DNA from: Rhizobium mesoamericanum STM3625
GTDB lineage: Bacteria > Pseudomonadota > Alphaproteobacteria > Rhizobiales > Rhizobiaceae
NCBI RefSeq assembly: GCF_000312665.1
Contig: NZ_HF536772.1
Coordinates: 498,798 to 562,797 of the forward strand
DNA length: 64,000 nucleotides
Direction of reading: 5' to 3'
Shown here: positions 58,336 to 64,000 of the stretch, piece after piece
How the letters are laid out: each line of letters opens with the position of its first letter
Position numbering within the stretch: the first letter of the stretch is position 1
Made by a program: the position numbers and the translations under genes
The notes under the pieces: model-generated
Databases searched by the model: none
The model's input: the letters and a program-made list of their open reading frames with translations, nothing else
Told to the model about the DNA's origin: nothing

Positions 58336-59429
58336 GCTTTCGCTCCCCGTTTGCCGAAGCCAAGCATCGTTTCGGCCTTGGAATCCAGAGGCCAGCGCGA
58401 GCGCGGCTGCACATCGAGATCATCGGGGGCGACGCCTGTCGCCATCCGCTCCAGACCTGCCCAGGCGATCATGACTGCGTTGTCGGTGCACAATCGCAGT
58501 GGCGGCGCGACAAAGCAAAAACCATGCTTGTCGCAAAGCGACTGCAGGGTGCTCCGAACTTCCATATTGGCGGCCACGCCGCCGGCGACTACGAGGGCTC
58601 GCCCACCGTCGACCCGCGGAAACTCAGCCTTGAACCGCTCGAGCCCGCGCCCTATCCGATCTTTCAGCGTTCGCGAGATCGCCTTCTGGAAGGATGCACA
58701 GATGTCAGCGACATCCTGCTCCGTCAACGGAGCTATCTCGGTTGCCGCCTGACGCACCGCCGTCTTCAAACCGGAAAATGAAAAGTTGAGCTTGGTCTCT
58801 CCGACGAGCGGCCGGGGAAAATTGAAGCGATCCGGATCGCCGCTCTTGGCCGCTCGCTCGACCGCCGGCCCACCAGGGTAGGGCAGGCTCAGTAATTTCG
58901 CCGTTTTGTCGAAGGCTTCGCCGAGCGCATCGTCGATCGTCGTGCCCCAGCGTTCATATTGCCCAACACCGCGGACGAGAATAAGCTGCGTATGGCCGCC
59001 CGAAACGAGCAACATCAGATACGGGAATGCGAGCCCATTCGTCAGCCGCGCCGTCAAGGCGTGGCCCTCGAGGTGGTTGACTGCATAGAGCGGTTTCCCG
59101 GACGCCCTAGCGATCGCCTTCCCGGTCATCAGGCCGACGAGTAGACCGCCGATGAGGCCAGGCCCCGAGGTTGCCGCGATCGCATCGATATCGGAGAGCG
59201 ATACGTTGGCACGTTTTAAGGCTTCGTCGATCAACGTATCGAGGGCTTCAACATGGGCGCGAGCGGCGATCTCCGGCACGACGCCGCCATAGGCGCTGTG
59301 CTCCTCAAGCTGGCTCAGGACGACATCCGAACGCACCGTCGGTTGCCCGTCGACAGCTCGTTCGACCACTGCAGCAGCGGTTTCGTCGCAGCTTGTTTCG
59401 ATGCCGAGGATGCGTAGAAAGGGCGCCAT
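58332..59429 (-). CDS. tsaD: tRNA N6-threonylcarbamoyladenosine transferase (TsaD)
   Basis: A 365-aa ASKHA-fold protein with a metal site. It transfers the threonylcarbamoyl group to A37 of ANN-reading tRNAs, with TsaB and TsaE. Motifs: [26 protein letters not shown] (metal His pair), [10 protein letters not shown], and [23 protein letters not shown] 59429, since TsaD homology begins at [12 protein letters not shown]; the frame is open to 59531. Divergent from hemC, as is common in alphaproteobacteria. Confidence 0.95.
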   Translation of the reverse strand: MAPFLRILGIETSCDETAAAVVERAVDGQPTVRSDVVLSQLEEHSAYGGVVPEIAARAHVEALDTLIDEALKRANVSLSDIDAIAATSGPGLIGGLLVGLMTGKAIARASGKPLYAVNHLEGHALTARLTNGLAFPYLMLLVSGGHTQLILVRGVGQYERWGTTIDDALGEAFDKTAKLLSLPYPGGPAVERAAKSGDPDRFNFPRPLVGETKLNFSFSGLKTAVRQAATEIAPLTEQDVADICASFQKAISRTLKDRIGRGLERFKAEFPRVDGGRALVVAGGVAANMEVRSTLQSLCDKHGFCFVAPPLRLCTDNAVMIAWAGLERMATGVAPDDLDVQPRSRWPLDSKAETMLGFGKRGAKA

Positions 59430-59496
59430 GTAACCTGATCGTTGATTGCGATGGGTCTTAAACCTGTTTACGAGGAACTCCGGTAACAACGGATCA

Positions 59497-60432
59497 ATGC
59501 GGATGCAAACAAAACCTTTCCGGATCGGCACTCGAGGCAGCCCGTTGGCGCTCGCCCAGGCTCACGAGGCACGCGACAGGCTGATGGCGGCGCATGGACT
59601 GCCAGAAGAAATGTTCGAAATCGTCGTGCTGAGCACCAAGGGCGATCGTATCACCGACCGCTCCCTTGCCGAGATTGGCGGCAAGGGACTTTTCACGGAA
59701 GAACTGGAGCAGCAGCTCGCGAGCGGTGACCTCGACATTGCGGTGCATTCCGCCAAGGACATGCCGACACAGCTTCCGGAAGGACTCTGTCTGTCAGCCT
59801 ATCTGCCGCGCGAGGATGTCCGGGACGCGGTAATCGGGCGCACGGCGCCAAAGTTGATCGACCTGCCCCAAGGCGCGACGGTGGGTTCCTCGTCACTTCG
59901 TCGCCAGGCCCTGATCCGCCGCATACGACCTGACATTAACGTCATCACCTTTCGCGGCCTCGTCGATACGCGGCTTAGAAAGCTGCAGGAAGGCAAGGTC
60001 GACGCGACGCTTCTTGCGCTTGCCGGATTGAAACGGCTCGGCAAAGTCGAGGTGATAACCGATATCCTCGCCGTGGAAACCTTTCCGCCCGCACCCGCGC
60101 AAGGCGCGATCTGCATTGAAAGCCGCATTGGTGACGCCCGCATAGACGCGCTCCTTGCTTCCGTTAACGATGCGCCAACCTTCGATGCCGTTTCCTGCGA
60201 AAGAGCCTTTCTCGCTGCCTTGGACGGCTCCTGCCGCACGCCGATCGCCGGCTATGCCTTTTGCGAAGGTGACCAGGTGCGCTTTTCTGGTTTGATTATC
60301 ACACCGGACGGTCGTAACCAGCATGCCGTTACCGCCGATGGCCACAGGCGCGATGCGGCGGCATTGGGCACCCGTGCCGGGCAGGAGATCCGCGCACGCG
60401 CCGGCAGCACCTTCTTCGACGACTGGAGTTGA
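59497..60432 (+). CDS. hemC: Porphobilinogen deaminase (hydroxymethylbilane synthase)
   Basis: A 311-aa enzyme that joins four porphobilinogens. [28 protein letters not shown] (catalytic Asp region), [18 protein letters not shown], and [13 protein letters not shown] with the dipyrromethane-cofactor Cys (about residue 245). Start at ATG 59497 or 59503; the open frame to 59446 extends over the tsaD start. First of hemC-hemD-mic60-hemY. Confidence 0.95.
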   Translation: MRMQTKPFRIGTRGSPLALAQAHEARDRLMAAHGLPEEMFEIVVLSTKGDRITDRSLAEIGGKGLFTEELEQQLASGDLDIAVHSAKDMPTQLPEGLCLSAYLPREDVRDAVIGRTAPKLIDLPQGATVGSSSLRRQALIRRIRPDINVITFRGLVDTRLRKLQEGKVDATLLALAGLKRLGKVEVITDILAVETFPPAPAQGAICIESRIGDARIDALLASVNDAPTFDAVSCERAFLAALDGSCRTPIAGYAFCEGDQVRFSGLIITPDGRNQHAVTADGHRRDAAALGTRAGQEIRARAGSTFFDDWS

Positions 60433-60439
60433 CGTCCCG

Positions 60440-61147
60440 ATGCGCGTGCTCGTGACCCGTCCTCAGCATTCGGGCGAGCGCACCGCCAGGCGTCTTCGCG
60501 AGCTGGGACACGAGCCGATATTGTTGCCGCTGTCGCAGCCGGTTCACGACGCAAGTGCGGCGCTAGGTGGCTTGAACATGACCAAGGGAAGCATTGCGAT
60601 CACCAGCGCCGAAGCGATCAGAGTCCTTCCAACACATGCGGCCGAACTCGCCATTCATCTCGCACGTCCCGTCTTTGCGGTCGGCGATGCAACAGCCGAG
60701 GAAGCGCGGGCGATCGGTTTTACGTCCGTGACCGCATCGGGCGGCAGCGGCACCGAGCTAGCCGAAATGATTGCTAACGAGGCGGGCGGCCCCGTTTTCT
60801 ATCTCGCTGGCTCGCCGAGAGCCGAGAGCTTCGAGAAACGCGCTCACGAACTCGGCCTGCAGATCACCGTGGCGGAATGCTATCGGATGGAGCCGACGTC
60901 GATCGCCCAACAAACACTCGAAGTGATCTTCACACATCAGTTGCCGCACGCGATCCTCCTTTATTCACGCCAGACAGCCGAAATTTTCTTCCGTACCGCC
61001 GGCGCGCAGATGCGTTCCGGCCGCACAGATGGAATACGTCTTCTTTGTCTCAGCAAGGCAGTTGCCGAGGTTGTCCCAGTGTCTTTCCAAGGCGCAGTGA
61101 GCATCGCCAGCATGCCGGAGGAAAGCAGCCTTCTGTCGCTCCTTTGA
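60440..61147 (+). CDS. hemD: Uroporphyrinogen-III synthase
   Basis: A 235-aa protein of the poorly conserved HemD family (MRVLVTRPQHSGERTARRL, ITSAEAIRV, PVFAVGDATAEEAR, FYLAGSPRAESFEK). It closes and inverts ring D of hydroxymethylbilane. GGAG lies upstream of ATG 60440, 7 nt after the hemC stop. The frame to 60323 overlaps hemC and is not used. Confidence 0.9.
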   Translation: MRVLVTRPQHSGERTARRLRELGHEPILLPLSQPVHDASAALGGLNMTKGSIAITSAEAIRVLPTHAAELAIHLARPVFAVGDATAEEARAIGFTSVTASGGSGTELAEMIANEAGGPVFYLAGSPRAESFEKRAHELGLQITVAECYRMEPTSIAQQTLEVIFTHQLPHAILLYSRQTAEIFFRTAGAQMRSGRTDGIRLLCLSKAVAEVVPVSFQGAVSIASMPEESSLLSLL

Positions 61148-61235
61148 GCGCTTGCGCGCCCAAATTTTATCTAACCTCTTTCCTTAACTCCCGTCACTGA
61201 CTAGTTTCGTTACATTGCATATGTAAGAGGATCTC

Positions 61236-62465
61236 ATGGCACCAGGAAATCCGCCTCGCCACTCGAAGAGCACCGAAGAGCCGGTTACGCTCGATCTGGA
61301 AGCGCAGGAATTTGCCACTGCCGGGGATGCCGAAACGAAAGCCGAGGAGCCTGCCGATGTGCTGGGTACCGGCGCCGCGGATGAGCCTCCGGCGCAGCCT
61401 GAACTGTCGGGCAAGCCGTTGCCTGACGAAACGTCGTCCGCCGCGGCTGAACCCGAGCCCGAAACGAATGAGCCGGTTCCGCCCACGCCGCCCGCCCCCC
61501 AGCGCAGTACATCAGGCCTGATCGCCGCCGGTATTGTGGGCGGGCTGATCGCGCTGGCCGGCGCAGGCGCTGTTCAATATGCCGGATACCTGCCAGGCTC
61601 ATCCGCGCCCGCGACACCATCGGCTGATGTCGCCAATTTGTCGGCCGAGGTGGACGGCCTCAAGCAATTCGTTGCCAATCTCGCCGCTACCCCTTCAACG
61701 CCCGATAATGATGCGCTGGAACGACGCATCGCGGCATTAGAGACAGTGGCCAAGACCACACCTACTGCTGCTGCAGCCGACACGACGGCGGTCGACGCTC
61801 TCAACCAGAAGATCGCCGACTTGACCGGCCAGATCGATCAGCTGCGTCGCGCCGTTACTCAAGCCGCGGAACAGAAGACCTCCGTCGGTGCCGATATCCA
61901 GCAACGTCTGGCCGACGCGGAGAAGAAGCTGAACGAGCCACGGCAGGACGTTGCCGTTGCCAAGGCGATCGCGGCCGCCGAGTTGAAGGCAGCAATCGAC
62001 CGCGGCGGGCCATTCATTGCAGAGCTTGACACGTTCGCCAGCGTATCCCCGGATGATCCGGTTACCGCGGATCTGCGCAACTTCGCCCAAACCGGCGTCC
62101 CCTCGCGCACGGAGCTGATCCGCCAAGTTCCGGATGTTGCGAACGCAATCATAGAGTCCGTCGACCAGGCCGCCCCCGACCAGAGCTGGTCGGACCGGTT
62201 GATGGCGAGCGCCAAATCGTTGGTGAAGGTCCGTCCCGTGGGTAATATCGAAGGTGCGAGCGTAGAGGCAATTGCCGCGCGCATAGAAGACAAGGTCAAG
62301 AACGGTGATCTGCAGGGCGCTGTCTCCGAGTGGGCCGGTCTTCCGGAGCCGGCGAAAAAGGCATCCGCCGCCTTCAGACAATCGCTGGAAGCCCGCATTC
62401 GCGTCGAGGATCTGGTTAGCAGTGCCCTTTCCAAGGCCGTCTCGAACGCCGGCAAGGAGGGCTGA
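61236..62465 (+). CDS. Mitofilin/Mic60 family membrane protein
   Basis: A 409-aa protein: acidic, Pro-rich N-terminus (about 85 residues), one transmembrane segment (TSGLIAAGIVGGLIALAGAG), a predicted coiled coil (about 130-250) and the C-terminal mitofilin signature (PFIAELDTFASVSPD... ARIEDKVKNGDLQGAVSEWAGLPEPAKKA). Alphaproteobacterial Mic60 homologues shape intracytoplasmic membranes and sit next to heme genes. AGAGGA precedes ATG. Follows hemD by 88 nt and precedes hemY by 3 nt. Confidence 0.85.
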   Translation: MAPGNPPRHSKSTEEPVTLDLEAQEFATAGDAETKAEEPADVLGTGAADEPPAQPELSGKPLPDETSSAAAEPEPETNEPVPPTPPAPQRSTSGLIAAGIVGGLIALAGAGAVQYAGYLPGSSAPATPSADVANLSAEVDGLKQFVANLAATPSTPDNDALERRIAALETVAKTTPTAAAADTTAVDALNQKIADLTGQIDQLRRAVTQAAEQKTSVGADIQQRLADAEKKLNEPRQDVAVAKAIAAAELKAAIDRGGPFIAELDTFASVSPDDPVTADLRNFAQTGVPSRTELIRQVPDVANAIIESVDQAAPDQSWSDRLMASAKSLVKVRPVGNIEGASVEAIAARIEDKVKNGDLQGAVSEWAGLPEPAKKASAAFRQSLEARIRVEDLVSSALSKAVSNAGKEG

Positions 62466-62468
62466 GAC

Positions 62469-64000
62469 ATGGTCAGGCTCGTCATTTTTGCCCTCCTCAT
62501 CCTCGCTTTAGGTTACGGATTTTCCTGGCTTGCCGATCGCCCCGGCGATCTATCATTGACCTGGGAAGGGCAGCTCTATGAGACCCGGTTGATTGTTGCG
62601 GCGAGCGCCTTGATCGCGCTCATCGCGGCCGTGATGGTCCTGTGGTGGCTGCTGCGAACGCTCTGGATGTCGCCCAATTCCGTCACTCGCTATTTTCGCG
62701 CTCGCAAGCGCGACCGCGGATATCAGGCGCTGTCGACCGGTCTTATTGCAGCGGGTGCCGGAAATGCGCTGATGGCGCGCAAGATGGCCGCACGTTCCCG
62801 CGGTTTGATACGTGCGAATCAGGAGCCGCTGATTGCTCTCCTGGAAGCGCAGGCGGCTTTGATCGAAGGCCGTCATGAGGAGGCCCGCGCCAAGTTCGAG
62901 GCGATGACCAACGATCCTGAAACCCGTGAACTCGGTTTGCGCGGCCTGTATCTAGAAGCGAAGCGGCTCGGCGCCAATGAGGCCGCCCGCCAATTTGCAG
63001 AAAGAGCCGCTGATAGCGCACCCTATCTGCCATGGGCCGCCCAGGCGACGCTCGAATATCGCAGCCAGGCAGGTCAATGGGACGATGCCTTGCGGCTGCT
63101 GGAACTGCAAAAGGCCGGCCGCGCTATCGACAAGACAGAGGCCGACCGGCTTCGCGCCATACTGCTAACCGCTCGCGCGACCGACAAGCTGGAGAATGAC
63201 CCGGCGGGTGCGCGGGACGATGCCACGCATGCTTTAAAGCTCGCTCCGGATCTCGAGCCTTCCGCGATCATAGCGGCGAAAGCGCTGTTCCGGGAAGACA
63301 AGCTGCGCAAGGCAGCATCGATCCTCGAGCAAGCATGGAAATCGGCCCCCCACCCGGACATCGGCCGCACCTACGTGCGAGGTCGCGGCGGCGACACTGC
63401 TGCAGACCGTCTGAAACGCGCGGAGCGCTTGGAGGGGATGCGACCAAACAACGTGGAGTCGCTGCTTCTCGTGGCGCAGGCGGCGCTCGACGCGCAGGAT
63501 TTCGCAAAAGCTCGCGCCAAAGCAGAAGCCGCTGCGCGTATCCAGCCGCGCGAAGCCGCCTTCCTGCTGCTCGCCGATATCGAGGAAGCAGAAACGGGAG
63601 ACCAAGGCCGCGTCCGTCATTGGCTCGCTCAGGCCCTCAGAGCGCCGCGCGATCCGGCATGGGTGGCGGATGGTTTCGTTTCAGATAAATGGCTACCACT
63701 TTCACCCGTCACCGGTCGACTGGATGCATTTGTCTGGAAGGTGCCATTCGACCACGTGGAGAACGCTGGCGACCAAGGTATGGCGATCTCGATCGACAGT
63801 GCCCTGAAGACGCTGCCGCCGGTGCGCGAAGTCCGTTCGGAAAGCCCGGTCAGCGATCACCGCATCATCGAACTCGAACGGGCTGCCACTATAGCCGAGG
63901 CCGCGCGCCCGTCGCCTAAGCCGCCGGCGCCAGGCAAGCAGCCGGCAGAAACTGCAACCTCACCCGAACCACGCCCATTCTTTGGTGGCCTGCCGGACGA
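62469..64000 (+). CDS. hemY: HemY-like heme biosynthesis membrane protein (cut by window end)
   Basis: From ATG 62469 the frame stays open to the window end, at least 510 codons. The N-terminus (MVRLVIFALLILALGYGFSW LADRPGDL split by one TM helix) is followed by a second TM (LIVAASALIALIAAVMVLWWLL) and then helical TPR-like repeats, as in the HemY_N family. The protein is encoded with hemC and hemD in proteobacteria and is linked to heme synthesis, though its exact role is not settled. 3 nt after the mic60 stop. The C-terminus is outside. Confidence 0.88.
   Translation, partial: MVRLVIFALLILALGYGFSWLADRPGDLSLTWEGQLYETRLIVAASALIALIAAVMVLWWLLRTLWMSPNSVTRYFRARKRDRGYQALSTGLIAAGAGNALMARKMAARSRGLIRANQEPLIALLEAQAALIEGRHEEARAKFEAMTNDPETRELGLRGLYLEAKRLGANEAARQFAERAADSAPYLPWAAQATLEYRSQAGQWDDALRLLELQKAGRAIDKTEADRLRAILLTARATDKLENDPAGARDDATHALKLAPDLEPSAIIAAKALFREDKLRKAASILEQAWKSAPHPDIGRTYVRGRGGDTAADRLKRAERLEGMRPNNVESLLLVAQAALDAQDFAKARAKAEAAARIQPREAAFLLLADIEEAETGDQGRVRHWLAQALRAPRDPAWVADGFVSDKWLPLSPVTGRLDAFVWKVPFDHVENAGDQGMAISIDSALKTLPPVREVRSESPVSDHRIIELERAATIAEAARPSPKPPAPGKQPAETATSPEPRPFFGGLPD

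Overview
The window reads as a GC-rich chromosomal stretch of an alphaproteobacterium, most likely a member of the Rhizobiaceae. Support comes from the mdh-sucCDAB-lpd cluster, an F1-only ATP synthase operon (atpHAGDC without F0 genes), 5-aminolevulinate synthase (the C4 heme route), hemC-hemD-mitofilin-hemY, an Omp19-like lipoprotein, and form II Cox-type molybdenum hydroxylase genes. I saw no rRNA, tRNA, CRISPR or intact mobile element. One transposase remnant and one broken soxR are the only clear relics.

Layout, left to right. At 1-51 is the start of hemA (minus strand), with a perfect 12-bp hairpin in its leader. At 241-3970 is a coxS-coxL-coxM-type operon (minus). At 4235-12780 are a glycine-zipper lipoprotein and the tamA-tamB envelope pair; TamB is enlarged by seven tandem repeats of about 107 residues. 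At 12777-16986 are an Lrp/AsnC regulator divergent from arginase and ornithine aminotransferase, then a glycerophosphodiesterase and an orphan cheW. At 17098-24140 is an NAD-dependent formate dehydrogenase operon (fdsGBACD) with a LysR gene and a readable LysR-type promoter. At 24211-25680 are an ArsR regulator, an SDR and a soxR 3' fragment. At 25746-30858 is the F1 ATP synthase operon, with an extra small zinc-ribbon-like gene inserted between atpD and atpC. At 31118-37606 are a membrane protein, priA, an acyltransferase, xerC, a TraB/GumN protein and a cytochrome b561 preceded by an Irr-like palindrome.

At 37703-49017 lies the TCA/2-oxoglutarate dehydrogenase cluster (mdh, sucC, sucD, sucA, a YciI-like gene, sucB, an exported protein, an SDR, a LysE exporter, lpdA), all on the minus strand behind one MerR-type promoter. 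Next come zapE, an Omp19-like lipoprotein and the sdhCDAB operon (with an unexplained 342-bp gap between sdhA and sdhB). A tsaD-gpsA-yciI-EVE-methyltransferase operon follows. Last, on the plus strand, is hemC-hemD-mic60-hemY, cut by the window end.

The genes form a core energy block: formate and succinate oxidation, the TCA cycle, ATP synthase and heme supply. Overlapping stop/start codons indicate tight translational coupling in most operons. The observations most worth a second look are the small Cys-rich gene inside the atp operon, the repeat-expanded TamB, the MerR-type promoter ahead of mdh-suc, the ICE-like palindrome before cytochrome b561, and the truncated soxR.
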